Below the pieces are notes generated by a model. The model was not told the origin of the DNA. It made no database searches and saw nothing but the letters and a program-made list of their open reading frames with translations. Position numbers and translations under genes: made by a program. Positions 27,549 to 35,940 of a stretch of 64,000 nucleotides of DNA are shown piece after piece. Each line of letters opens with the position of its first letter. The first letter of the stretch is position 1. The DNA comes from Natronosporangium hydrolyticum (GTDB lineage: Bacteria; Actinomycetota; Actinomycetes; Mycobacteriales; Micromonosporaceae). The DNA is taken from assembly GCF_016925615.1 (NCBI RefSeq), contig NZ_CP070499.1:1550001-1614000 (forward strand). Direction: 5' to 3'.

Positions 27549-28547
27549 GTGGAGCTGACCACCTTCTGGTTCATCGCCATCGCGATCCTGTTCATCGGCT
27601 ACTTCGTCCTCGAAGGGTTCGACTTCGGGGTAGGGATCCTGTTGCCGGTGTTGGGCCGTGACGACCGGGAGCGGCGAGTGGTGATCAACACCATCGGGCC
27701 GGTGTGGGACGGCAACGAGGTCTGGGTGATCGCCGCGGGCGGAGCGATGTTCGCCGCCTTCCCGGAGTGGTATGCGACCGTCTTCTCCGGCTTCTACCTC
27801 CCGCTACTGCTGATCCTCGCCGCGTTGATCGTGCGCGGGGTGGCCTTCGAGTACCGCGGCAAGCGCCACGAGGCGCAGTGGCGGGCCCGCTGGGACAAGA
27901 CCATCGTGGTCGGCTCGTTGCTGCCGGCGGTCCTGTGGGGGATCGCCTTCGCCAACATCGTTCGCGGCGTACCACTCGACGCGAGTGGCGAGTTCGTCGG
28001 CAACCTCTGGACCCTGCTGAGCCCGTACGCGCTGCTGGGTGGGCTGACCACGCTGGCACTCTTCGTGCTGCACGGGGCGGTCTTTCTGGCACTGAAGACG
28101 ACCGGTGAGGTCCGTGACCGGGCGAACCGGCTGGCCCGGCGGGTCGGACCGGCCACCGCGGCGATCGCCGTCGGCTTCCTCGGCTGGACGCTCGCCGAGG
28201 TGGGAGCGGACCTGGCCACCGGCGTGGTGATGGCGGCCGCAGCGGCGGCGTTGCTCGGCGGCCTCGCCGCGAACCGGGTCCGGCGGGAAGGTTGGGCCTT
28301 CACCGGCACCGCGGCGGCGATCGGTCTGGCGGTGACCGCGCTGTTCCTCGCGCTGTTCCCGAATGTGTTGCCCTCCACGCTCGACCCGGCGCACAGCCTC
28401 ACCACTACGAACGCTGCCTCCACCCCGTACACCCTGGGGATCATGACCTGGGTCGCGTTGATCTTCCTGCCGCTCGTCATGGGCTACCAGGCGTGGAGCT
28501 ACTGGGTGTTCCGGAAGCGGATCGGGGTCAGTAACATCCCTGCCTAG
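27549..28547 (+). CDS. cydB: Cytochrome bd oxidase subunit II
   Basis: 332 residues, GTG start 9 bases after cydA with GAGAGGG before it. Eight or nine hydrophobic helices, with the family blocks FVLEGFDFGVGILLP and GPVWDGNEVWVIAAGGA near the N-terminus. Forms the quinol oxidase with CydA. The stop region carries a short direct duplication: ATCCCTGCCTAGC occurs at the stop and again 3 bases later. Confidence 0.96.
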   Translation: MELTTFWFIAIAILFIGYFVLEGFDFGVGILLPVLGRDDRERRVVINTIGPVWDGNEVWVIAAGGAMFAAFPEWYATVFSGFYLPLLLILAALIVRGVAFEYRGKRHEAQWRARWDKTIVVGSLLPAVLWGIAFANIVRGVPLDASGEFVGNLWTLLSPYALLGGLTTLALFVLHGAVFLALKTTGEVRDRANRLARRVGPATAAIAVGFLGWTLAEVGADLATGVVMAAAAAALLGGLAANRVRREGWAFTGTAAAIGLAVTALFLALFPNVLPSTLDPAHSLTTTNAASTPYTLGIMTWVALIFLPLVMGYQAWSYWVFRKRIGVSNIPA

Positions 28548-28870
28548 CGCGATCCCTGCCTAGCACGGGCGAGTCGCTCGGGCGGGCGGGGTGTCCCGCG
28601 CCTATCCCGTGCCGACCCGGTGCTGCCGCCGACCCGGCTGGCGCATTCGCGGCTCTTGATCATCAGGCGCCTCGCATCCCTGGTGGCGTTGCCCGAGCGT
28701 TTGCGCTGCTTACGCATACGCCTGCTGGTTAATTGAGGAAGGCCTGCGGCAGCGCAGAAGGCGGCTACCGGATCCGCTGAGCTGGTGTCCAGGCCGCCGG
28801 CCCACTCATTGGATCTTCAGCTCGACACCCCAACCCGGCCGCCGCGTTGCCGCGGGACGACGGCATTTCT

Positions 28871-28953
28871 GACATGGTTGGGCAGGGAGGGATCTTGCGT
28901 ACGGAAAAGTCGGATATTCCGGTACGCAAGATCCCTCCCTGCCCAACCATGTC
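28871..28953. repeat. Perfect 32-bp palindrome
   Basis: Arms at 28871-28902 and 28922-28953 are exact complements over 32 bases (starting GACATGGTTGGGCAGG), with a 19-base loop that itself begins GGAA and ends TTCCG. It would form a very stable hairpin or cruciform. It is not adjacent to a gene end and has no following T tract, so I place it as a repeat rather than a terminator. Confidence 0.9.
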
Positions 28954-29169
28954 GGGGTGGGGCGGGGCGGGACGCCGCTCAACTCGCCCGGTAGGTCGAG
29001 CGGCGACCCGGGCATTCGTCCACACCGGACCCGACCTGGTCGTAGCAGAACGTCTCGCCAGGGCACAGGCTTGTCTTAATCGACCAGCGCAGGCGTATGC
29101 GACTCTGCTGGCTCTTTCGAGAAGGGCTGTGAACAGTAAGAACGCGGCTGGGGCCCCTCCGTCATCGCC

Positions 29170-29192
29170 GGCTGTCAACACCGTCGGCCGCT
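29170..29192. repeat. 23-bp exact repeat shared with 45094-45116
   Basis: Begins GGCTGTCAACACCGTC and is identical at 45094-45116. In the second copy it runs straight into the 110-bp block; here 168 bases intervene. Confidence 0.85.
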
Positions 29193-29360
29193 GAGGCGAA
29201 AGAGGGTTACGATGACCGTTGCTTGGTCGCCCGAGCAACACGAATCGGGCATAGCTGGGCATAAGTGGGGCTGCGGGGTTCAAGATCACTAGAACTCGGC
29301 AGGTTTGTCATGCCCTCTTTCATACACCTGCGGGTGCCCGCGCCAGCGGGCATGTATTTC

Positions 29361-29470
29361 TTGGTGGGTTAAGTGGTGATCCACCACGGCGACGAACCGG
29401 GTTCGTACTGGCAAACCAGGCGCCACTCGACCCACCAAGTTGGGTGAGACGTTCTGCCCGCCGATCTTAC
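29361..29470. repeat. 110-bp conserved block, copy 1
   Basis: Strongly similar to 45116-45226. It begins TTGGTGGGTTAAGTGG and contains the near-complement CCACTCGACCCACCAA about 60 bases later, so it can form a long stem with a smaller GTGG/CCAC stem inside; the stem is conserved in both copies. Confidence 0.75.
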
Positions 29471-29635
29471 AGCCCGACAGCCTGGCTGATGACGTATGCA
29501 TGCACAGAGCAAACGCTCCCTCTTGCACTACCTGAGCTGCGGCGATGTCTGATGATCAATTGACCCGATTCAGTCAGCAGAGTCGCATACGCCTGCGCTG
29601 GTAGGACTCGGGGCGGCGGCTGGCGATTCCGGCCG

Positions 29636-30718
29636 TTAGAGCCTGGTGATCCGGACCGCGTCGGCGACCACCCGGCCGCCGGCTTCCCGCCAGCGGCTGA
29701 CTCCCACCACATTGGCGTCGCCGCCGGCGAGCGAGAACTGGCCGAGCGTCACCCACCGCCCGCCGCCGCTCTGCTGGTCGACGTGGAGCGTCTGGTTGCC
29801 GCCGGTGGTAACCACCACATAGGGAGTGCGATCGTTGTTGCTGCCGCTGGCCGGATACCAGACGTCGACCCGGTAGGTGCCGGTACTGGGGACGTCGAAC
29901 CGGTACCAGGCGGCGTCGCTCACGCCGGTCTGCGGGCTGGCGTAATGGATGTTCGACCCGTACTGCCCGCCGGCCGAGGTGGTCCGCCAGTTGCCGCCGG
30001 CGCTGAACCGGTTGGACGAGTTGTCGACGATCTGGGACCAGCCGGTCGAGCCGGAGCCGGAGTCCGACCCCGACCCCGACCCCGACCCGGAGCCGGAACC
30101 GGAACCGGAACCGGAACCGGAGCCGGGATCGCCGCCTGAGCCCGAGCCGGCCGGCGGTGGCTGCGCCGCGGGCGGCTCGTCCGGAACCGGTGACGCGGCC
30201 AACCCGCTGGCGCCCCGCGCCGGTGGTGGTGGCGCTTCCGCCGCTGGCGCGGTCGGTGGGGTCAGCTCCGGCGGTGCGCTCGGAGCAGTTGCCGGACTAG
30301 TCGCGGTGGCCCAGGCGTCCGGGCTGGGCGCTGCGCCGCGGCCGACGAACGAACCGGTCGCCTGGATCGCCACCACCGGGGCGGTCACCAGTAGCAGCGC
30401 CAGCACCAGCGTGCCGGCGATGGCCAGCCGGCGGCGGTGGCCGGTGGGCGCGTTCGGGGCTGCGGCCGGCACCTTGGCGAGCGGGACGGTCGGCGCATCG
30501 CCGAGCGACACGGTCGGCCCCTCCGTGGGCGGTGCCGCCTCCGGGTGCGGTGCCGCCTCCTTGCGCGGCCGGCGGCGCCACCGGCGCTGACGCGGCGCCG
30601 GCACCAACCCACCAAGCTCTGCGAGCCAGGCCGGGGTGGTCGGGGGCGGGCTCGAATCGCTTCGCTGGATCGGGTCCGGAGACGGCTCCGTCGGCGGCTC
30701 GCCGGCCGGGTCGGTCAT
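29636..30718 (-). CDS. Single-pass membrane protein with golvesin-type C-terminal domain
   Basis: 360 residues from ATG 30718, chosen because the longer upstream frame is low in family character. A Pro/Arg-rich cytosolic part is followed by one helix at about 98-118 (LAIAGTLVLALLLVTAPVVA), then a Pro/Ala/Ser linker with a Gly-Ser tract near 190-220, then a C-terminal beta-sandwich (about 222-360: WSQIVDNSS, YRFDVPSTGTYRVDVWYPA, DAVRITRL) of the golvesin/xanthan-lyase-like type, usually extracellular and carbohydrate-associated. The Gly-Ser tract is encoded by hexamer repeats. Its ligand is unknown. Confidence 0.8.
   Translation of the reverse strand: MTDPAGEPPTEPSPDPIQRSDSSPPPTTPAWLAELGGLVPAPRQRRWRRRPRKEAAPHPEAAPPTEGPTVSLGDAPTVPLAKVPAAAPNAPTGHRRRLAIAGTLVLALLLVTAPVVAIQATGSFVGRGAAPSPDAWATATSPATAPSAPPELTPPTAPAAEAPPPPARGASGLAASPVPDEPPAAQPPPAGSGSGGDPGSGSGSGSGSGSGSGSGSGSDSGSGSTGWSQIVDNSSNRFSAGGNWRTTSAGGQYGSNIHYASPQTGVSDAAWYRFDVPSTGTYRVDVWYPASGSNNDRTPYVVVTTGGNQTLHVDQQSGGGRWVTLGQFSLAGGDANVVGVSRWREAGGRVVADAVRITRL
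30065..30126. repeat. Hexanucleotide microsatellite encoding the Gly-Ser linker
   Basis: Runs of CCGACC/CCGACCCC-type units pass into CCGGAA repeated about four times on the plus strand. Slippage by six bases would change linker length without breaking the frame of the golvesin-domain gene. Confidence 0.8.
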
Positions 30719-30916
30719 AAGGGTCCCTTGGCTCGTCGCAGGCGGGTCCGGACCAGGGTACGACCTGCCGGCCACGCCTGGGGTACCCAGGTTTCGACCG
30801 GGGCCCGCGCCGAATGATCTAGAGCCGACGGCTGTTCCGGCGGTAGGCTGCCCGGTGGCGTTCCCAGGGCGGCCAGAGCGGGGACGCCGTAGCGGTCCGA
30901 GGGGGCCTCGAGGGTC

Positions 30917-33871
30917 ATGGCGGAGCACGCGGACAGCGCGGGAGACCTCGCCGGTAGGCGGGTGGTCTCCCCGGCGTACGTCGGGCGGGTGGCGGAGCTG
31001 ACACAGCTCGTCGCCGCGGTCACCATGCCCCCGGCCGTGGTGGTTATCGAGGGCGAGGCCGGGCTCGGCAAGACCCGGCTGGTGCAGGAGTTGGCCGGCC
31101 GGCCGGAGCTGGCGCACCAGCGGCTGCTGGTCGGCCGCTGCCATCCGATCCGGGAGTCGTTCCCGCTCGGGCCGGTGGTCGAGGCGCTACGGGGCCTCGG
31201 CGACGCGCTGGGCCCGGTGGCGCTCTCACCGGTCACCGGCGCCCTCCGGCCGTTGCTGCCGGAGCTGGCCGACCAGCTGCCGCCACAACCTGACACGCTC
31301 GCGGATCAGGGGATCGAACGGCACCGGGTGTTCCGGGCGTTGACCGCGGTGCTCGACGCCTTGGCGCCGGTGACGCTGATCCTCGAAGATCTGCACGCGG
31401 CCGACGAGCAGACCGCGGACTTCGTCGGCTATCTGCTCGCCGAGCCGCACCCGAAACTGTCGGTGGTGCTGACCTACCGCCCGGAGGACGCCGACCCCAC
31501 CGTCCGGGCGTTGACCACCGGCCGGCACACCGCCACCAGCCGTACCGATGTGGTGCTCGCGCCGCTGGACGCGGCCCAGACCGGGATCCTCGCCGCGGCG
31601 ATCCTCGGGGTCGAGCAGGTCTCGGACGAGTTCGCGGAGTACCTGTGCGAACGCTCCTCGGGTTCGCCGTTCGCGGTCGAGGAGCTGCTGGCGTTGCTGC
31701 GTACCCGCGGCACGCTGGTGCGGCGCGGCGGCGGCTGGGCGCGGCGCGCGCTGGCTGAGCTGGATGTGCCCAGCAGCATCCGCGAGTCGGTGCTGGAGCG
31801 GGTGAGCCGGCTCTCCGAGCCGGCCCGGGCGGTGGTGGCCGCGGCCGCGGTGCTGCACCGTAGCGTGCCCGTCGCGGTGCTCACCGAGACCTGCCGGGTG
31901 GCGCCGGAGCAGCTGCTGAGCGCGCTCAACGAGGCCCTGGATTCGGCGCTGCTGGCCGAGCCGGGGGAGGAGATCGGGTTCCGGCACCAGTTGGCCGCCG
32001 AGGCGGTCTATGCCGAGCTCGCCGGCCCCGTCCGGGCAGATCTGCACGGCCGGGCGGCGGCTGCGCTGTCGGCGCTACCGCCGGTGCCGTTGGGGCAGGT
32101 CGCGCACCATCTGCGGCACGCCGGTCGGCTACCGGAGTGGGTGGACGCCGCCGAACAGGCCGCTGTGCAGGCACTGGCGCTGGGGCATGATGTGGCGGCG
32201 GCCCGGTTGCTGGAGGAGGTGCTCCGGCACGCGCCGTTACCGCCCGACCGGGCCGGCCGGCTCGCCGCCCGGCTGGCTCAGGCATCGATCGAGGCGCTGC
32301 GTACCCGGGAGGTCGCAGACCTGCTCAGCAGCGTGTTGGCGCGGGAACTGTCGCCGTCAGTGCGGGGAGAGTTGCGGTTCCGGCTCGGGCTGCTGCTGCA
32401 CGAGCTGGGTGACGACCCGGCCCGGGAGCGGCGACTGGTCGCCGACGCGGTGGCGGAGCTGACCGACCGGCCGGACCTGCGGGCGTGGGCCGCGGTGGTG
32501 CTGGGGATCCCCACCACCGAGGGGGTGCCGCTGGCCGAGCATCGGCGATGGCTGCAGCGGGCCATGGAGTTCCTGCCGGCGGTGGCCGACCCGGTCTTCG
32601 AGGCGTTCCTGCTCGGCAAGGTCGCGATGGTGCTGGCGCCGATGGGTGACCCAGGCTGGCGCGAACTGATCGAACGGGTGGAGCGGCGGGCCGCGGACCC
32701 GCCCCGGCACCGTAGCGAAGTCAACGCGTACTGGTCGGTCGGCACCCAGGCCGGTTACGCCGGCCATCATGCGGTGGCGAACCGGCTGTTGACGGCGGCG
32801 ATGGCGGGCGCGGTGGCCGGCGAGAGCCCGCGGCTGACGCTGAGCATCGGCTCCGGGCTGGTGCTGCTGGACTACTGTCGCGGCGGCTGGGACGGGCTGG
32901 TGCCCCGGATCTCGACCTACACCGAGCAGCTCGCCGAGTACCCGCGGGCGGTCGCCGACGCGCAGGTCGCCGCGGCTTGCTTGGCGCTCGCCCGCGGTGA
33001 CCTGGATCGGGCGTCGGCGGCGTTGTCGGCGGTGGTGGCGCAGATCGAGGCGCTGGGCGGGTTTGACCTGCTGCCGCTGCCGCTGGCGGCGTGGTTGCGG
33101 CTGGCGGTGGCGCGGCAGCAGTTGCCGGCGGCGGTGGCGGCGGTGGATCGGCTACTCACCGCGGTAGCGCAGAAGGAGGTCTGGGCACCGGCGATGCGGG
33201 CGTTGCCGCCGGCCACGGCGGCTTTGCTCGCCGCTGGCGAGCCCGGACGCGCCACCGAGCTGTACGAACAGGCGCAGGCGGCGGTGCGGGAGTTGGACGC
33301 CCCGCTGGCGCCAGCGGCGCTCGCGCACGCGTGGGGGCTGCTGGCGCAGGCCCGCGGCGAACCCGCCGCCGGGCCGAGCCTGCTCACCGCCGCCGGGCAT
33401 TATCGGGCGCAGGAGTGCCCGTACGAGGCGGCGCAGGCGATGGAGGCGGCGGCCATGGTGGGCTACGCCGGGCAGTCGACAGCCGGTGGCGAGTTCGCGG
33501 CCAGCGGGGAAGCGCTGCTGGCGGCGCTGACGCAGTATCGTGATCTTGGGGCGGAGTGGGACGTTTCCCGGGTGGCGAGGGTCGCGCGGGGGCACGGGTT
33601 GCCGGTGCCTACCCGCCATCGGGGCGGTCGGCGGGGCTACGGCTCGCAGCTCTCGCCCCGGGAGCGGCAGGTCGCGGAGCTGGCGGCGACCGGTCGATCC
33701 AATAAGGAGATAGCAGCGGAGCTGTTCTTGTCGGTGCACACAGTCGCCCGGCACATCGCGGCGGCGATGCGCAAACTGAACATCCGGTCGCGGGCGGCGC
33801 TTGGGCACCGGTTGGTAGCCTGCGAACTGTCTTCGCCCACGGCAGGGGAGGAGGTCGGCGGTGCCGACTGA
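30917..33871 (+). CDS. LuxR-family regulator with N-terminal AAA ATPase (LAL type)
   Basis: 984 residues. The ATPase has Walker A GEAGLGKTR at 46-54 and Walker B VTLILEDLHAADEQ near 155. A long helical, TPR-like middle spans about 400-890. The C-terminal LuxR helix-turn-helix runs from about 910 to 972 (LSPRERQVAELAATGRSNKEI, VHTVARHIAAAMRKLNI). This matches the large ATP-binding LuxR (LAL/MalT-like) class, often sugar- or cluster-specific activators. Its end overlaps the start of the GH10 gene by 11 bases, suggesting that it senses or controls xylan-derived sugar metabolism; that is inference from position. It is divergent from the golvesin gene, with about 200 bases between their starts. 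Confidence 0.92.
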   Translation: MAEHADSAGDLAGRRVVSPAYVGRVAELTQLVAAVTMPPAVVVIEGEAGLGKTRLVQELAGRPELAHQRLLVGRCHPIRESFPLGPVVEALRGLGDALGPVALSPVTGALRPLLPELADQLPPQPDTLADQGIERHRVFRALTAVLDALAPVTLILEDLHAADEQTADFVGYLLAEPHPKLSVVLTYRPEDADPTVRALTTGRHTATSRTDVVLAPLDAAQTGILAAAILGVEQVSDEFAEYLCERSSGSPFAVEELLALLRTRGTLVRRGGGWARRALAELDVPSSIRESVLERVSRLSEPARAVVAAAAVLHRSVPVAVLTETCRVAPEQLLSALNEALDSALLAEPGEEIGFRHQLAAEAVYAELAGPVRADLHGRAAAALSALPPVPLGQVAHHLRHAGRLPEWVDAAEQAAVQALALGHDVAAARLLEEVLRHAPLPPDRAGRLAARLAQASIEALRTREVADLLSSVLARELSPSVRGELRFRLGLLLHELGDDPARERRLVADAVAELTDRPDLRAWAAVVLGIPTTEGVPLAEHRRWLQRAMEFLPAVADPVFEAFLLGKVAMVLAPMGDPGWRELIERVERRAADPPRHRSEVNAYWSVGTQAGYAGHHAVANRLLTAAMAGAVAGESPRLTLSIGSGLVLLDYCRGGWDGLVPRISTYTEQLAEYPRAVADAQVAAACLALARGDLDRASAALSAVVAQIEALGGFDLLPLPLAAWLRLAVARQQLPAAVAAVDRLLTAVAQKEVWAPAMRALPPATAALLAAGEPGRATELYEQAQAAVRELDAPLAPAALAHAWGLLAQARGEPAAGPSLLTAAGHYRAQECPYEAAQAMEAAAMVGYAGQSTAGGEFAASGEALLAALTQYRDLGAEWDVSRVARVARGHGLPVPTRHRGGRRGYGSQLSPRERQVAELAATGRSNKEIAAELFLSVHTVARHIAAAMRKLNIRSRAALGHRLVACELSSPTAGEEVGGAD

Positions 33872-35111
33872 CCTGAACACTGACGACCCGATCGACGCCC
33901 GGATCGCGGAGCACCGCACCGCCGGGGTGACCCTGACCGTCACCGCCGACGGCGCACCGTTGGCTGGCCGCGAGGTGACGGTCGCGCAACGTAGTCACGC
34001 ATTCCGCTTCGGCTGCACCGGGTTCGAGTTCATCCCGCTCGCCAACGGCGAGCCCGACTCGGCGGCGCTGGAACCGGTCGCCGAACGGTGGCTGGAGCTG
34101 TTCGACTTCGCCACCTTGCCGTTCTACTGGGGCAGGTTCGAGCCGGTGCGGGGCCGTCCCGACACCGCGCGGCTGCGCCGGTGCGCGGAGTGGTTCGTCG
34201 AGCGCGGCTGCCTGGTCAAGGGGCATCCGTTGGCGTGGCATACGGTGACCGCCGACTGGTTGCGGGAGCTGTCCAACCCGGAGATCCTGGCCGCGCAGCT
34301 GGACCGGATTCGGCGGGAGGTCGGCGAGTTCGCCGGTGTGATCGACGTCTGGGATGTGATCAACGAGGTCGTGATCATGCCGATCTTCGACCGGTACGAC
34401 AACGGGCTTACCCGGGTCTGCCGCGACCGTGGCCGGATCGGGTTGATTCGGGACGTCTTCGCGGCGGCGCGGGAGACCAACCCGCAGGCGACGTTGCTGC
34501 TCAACGACTTCGACATGTCCGCCGCGTACGAGTGCCTGATCGAAGGCGTGCTCGAGGCGGGCGTGCGGATCGACGCACTCGGGCTGCAGAGCCACATGCA
34601 CCAGGGCTACTGGGGCGAGGAGAAGACCCTGGCCACGCTGGACCGGTTCGCCCGGTACGGGCTGCCGATCCACTTCACCGAGACGACGATCGTCTCCGGC
34701 GAGCCGATGCCGCCGGAGATCGTGGACCTCAACGACTTCCAGCCGGAGCAGTGGCCGAGCACGGAAGCGGGGGAGGCACGGCAGGCCGACGAGATCGTCC
34801 GGCACTATCGGACGCTGCTGTCGCACCCGTCGGTGCAGGCGATGACCTACTGGGGGATCTCCGACGGCGGCTGGCTCGGAGCGCCCGGCGGGTTCCTGCG
34901 CGCCGACGGCACCCCCAAGCCCGCTTACCACGCGCTGCACAAGCTGATCAAGGACGAGTGGTGGGTGTCGCCGACCGCACTGGTCACCGACGACGCCGGG
35001 CAGGTCCGGTTCCGAGGTTTCCTCGGCGAGTACGACATCTCGGTCGCCGACACCACGGCCACGGTCAGCGTCGACACGCCCGGGCAGGCGGCTGCTGCGG
35101 TGGCGCTGTGA
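33861..35111 (+). CDS. GH10 endo-1,4-beta-xylanase, no signal peptide
   Basis: 416 residues from GTG 33861, preceded by GGGGAGGAGG. GH10 barrel hallmarks: GHPLAWHT (121-128), acid/base Glu169 in DVINEV, GLQSHMH (241-247) and nucleophile Glu274 in HFTET. The first about 45 residues look like a small beta domain fused before the barrel. No signal peptide is present, so it probably acts on imported xylo-oligosaccharides or is exported by an unusual route. Overlap with the upstream LAL gene implies translational coupling. Confidence 0.92.
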   Translation: MPTDLNTDDPIDARIAEHRTAGVTLTVTADGAPLAGREVTVAQRSHAFRFGCTGFEFIPLANGEPDSAALEPVAERWLELFDFATLPFYWGRFEPVRGRPDTARLRRCAEWFVERGCLVKGHPLAWHTVTADWLRELSNPEILAAQLDRIRREVGEFAGVIDVWDVINEVVIMPIFDRYDNGLTRVCRDRGRIGLIRDVFAAARETNPQATLLLNDFDMSAAYECLIEGVLEAGVRIDALGLQSHMHQGYWGEEKTLATLDRFARYGLPIHFTETTIVSGEPMPPEIVDLNDFQPEQWPSTEAGEARQADEIVRHYRTLLSHPSVQAMTYWGISDGGWLGAPGGFLRADGTPKPAYHALHKLIKDEWWVSPTALVTDDAGQVRFRGFLGEYDISVADTTATVSVDTPGQAAAAVAL

Positions 35112-35126
35112 GTGGACCGCCCGCTT

Positions 35127-35152
35127 GACCCCGCCGCGGGCGCGGCGGGGTC
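35127..35152 (+). terminator. Hairpin after GH10 gene
   Basis: Perfect 11-bp stem (GACCCCGCCGC at 35127-35137, complement at 35142-35152) with a GGGC loop, 16 bases after the stop and between convergent genes, so it may serve both directions. Confidence 0.7.
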
Positions 35153-35183
35153 CCGGCGGCTTGCTTAGCTCGCGGGTGACGGG

Positions 35184-35864
35184 TTAGGCGCGGGTGAAGG
35201 TCCAGGTCATGCCGTTGTCATCGCGGGGGCTGAGCACCAGCGTGTCGTCCTGGCACTCGTAGCTGCCCTCGGCCAGCACCGGGTCGATCTCAATCAGGTC
35301 GCCGGTGACCTCGTCCGCCTGGTCCACGGCCTCACCCAGCGGCACGTCGTCGAGCGGTCGGCCTTCGAAGGGTTCGGTCAGATCCAGCGTGATCCGGACG
35401 TCGCTCCAGTCCACATCGTCGGCCGGCTGCCAGTCCCCGGAAGTGGTGCCGGTGGTTTCGATGTTGCCGGTGGCGGTGCCCGAGTAGGTAATCTCGCCAG
35501 CGAGGTCCGCCCCGGCCAGGTCACCGGTGACCGTCACCGGCGCCATGTCGGCGAAGTCGAGGTCCGCCGCGCCGTCGTCGGCGACGCTCAGCCCGACATC
35601 GGCGCCGCCGGCGAGGGTCACCTGCGCGATGTCGTCGCCGATGTCGCCGGTGACCTCGGTGCTGCCCCAGTCGCCGATGACGCAGTCGGCGACCGCGCCG
35701 GCGACCGGCGTGCCGGCGGTGGGCGATGCGGTGGGGGTGGGGTCGGTGGCGGCCGGTTCCTCGTCGTCCCCGCAGGCGGCCAACGCCGGCGCTAGCAAGG
35801 TGAGGGCGGCGCCGGTGAGGCCCAGGGCCCGCCAGGGGCGGGGCCGGGCGTGACGGGTAGGCAT
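35184..35864 (-). CDS. Putative lipoprotein, beta-rich repeat-like
   Basis: 226 residues. A basic start, a hydrophobic core and the lipobox LAAC with Cys31 mark a lipid-anchored secreted protein. A Thr/Pro-rich spacer (GDDEEPAATDPTPTASPT) leads to an acidic domain rich in Asp/Gly/Val/Thr (VTGDIGDDIAQV, VTGDLAGADLAG), suggesting beta strands, ending in TLVLSPRDDNGMTWTFTRA. GAGAGGAG lies before the ATG. No known family was recognised; a surface binding role is possible but unproven. Confidence 0.75.
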   Translation of the reverse strand: MPTRHARPRPWRALGLTGAALTLLAPALAACGDDEEPAATDPTPTASPTAGTPVAGAVADCVIGDWGSTEVTGDIGDDIAQVTLAGGADVGLSVADDGAADLDFADMAPVTVTGDLAGADLAGEITYSGTATGNIETTGTTSGDWQPADDVDWSDVRITLDLTEPFEGRPLDDVPLGEAVDQADEVTGDLIEIDPVLAEGSYECQDDTLVLSPRDDNGMTWTFTRA

Positions 35865-35940
35865 GGATACTCCTCTCGACAGCCGGTGCCGCGATCACCT
35901 CGTCGACCGGGCACGGCAAACAGTACAAACTACCCGATAG

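Larger units (their letters stand above)
28656..29559. mobile_element. MITE-like element copy 1 (non-autonomous)
   Basis: 904 bases bounded by 11-bp exact inverted ends TTGATCATCAG (28656-28666; complement at 29549-29559), with GAGCGTTTGC (28695) and GCAAACGCTC (29509) as a second inverted pair and GCATACG-type sequence next to each. Related ends occur around copy 2 at 44.8-45.3 kb. It contains no transposase. The 28-bp inverted pair 29083/29602 overlaps its right end, so the present structure is composite. Confidence 0.55.
29083..29602. mobile_element. 520-bp segment with 28-bp perfect terminal inverted repeats
   Basis: The first 28 bases (29083-29110, starting ACCAGCGCAGGCGTATGC) recur exactly inverted at 29575-29602. 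No gene inside, and no clear target duplication outside. It contains the 110-bp block 29361-29470 shared with copy 2 and a 168-base stretch (29193-29360) that copy 2 lacks. Confidence 0.65.
28548..29635. other. Gene-free mosaic of inverted repeats
   Basis: 1088 bases with no convincing gene on either strand. The content is repeat-derived: an outer pair of TTGATCATCAG ends (28656 and 29559), GAGCGTTTGC/GCAAACGCTC (28695-28704, 29509-29518), a 32-bp palindrome (28871-28953), a 28-bp perfect inverted pair (29083-29110, 29575-29602) and a 110-bp block shared with 45 kb. Details are in the separate repeat entries. Confidence 0.8.

Noticed and set aside
28548-29635. Small protein genes in the repeat mosaic
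   Set aside because: Short open frames there run through the inverted repeats on both strands with no start signals or recognisable domains.
30055-30135. CRISPR-like tandem repeats
   Set aside because: The repeat unit is six bases without spacers and lies inside a gene encoding a Gly-Ser linker.
30719-31144. N-terminal extension of the golvesin-domain protein on the minus strand
   Set aside because: The extension overlaps the divergent regulator gene and has no family-like sequence; the ATG at 30718 gives a sensible protein.
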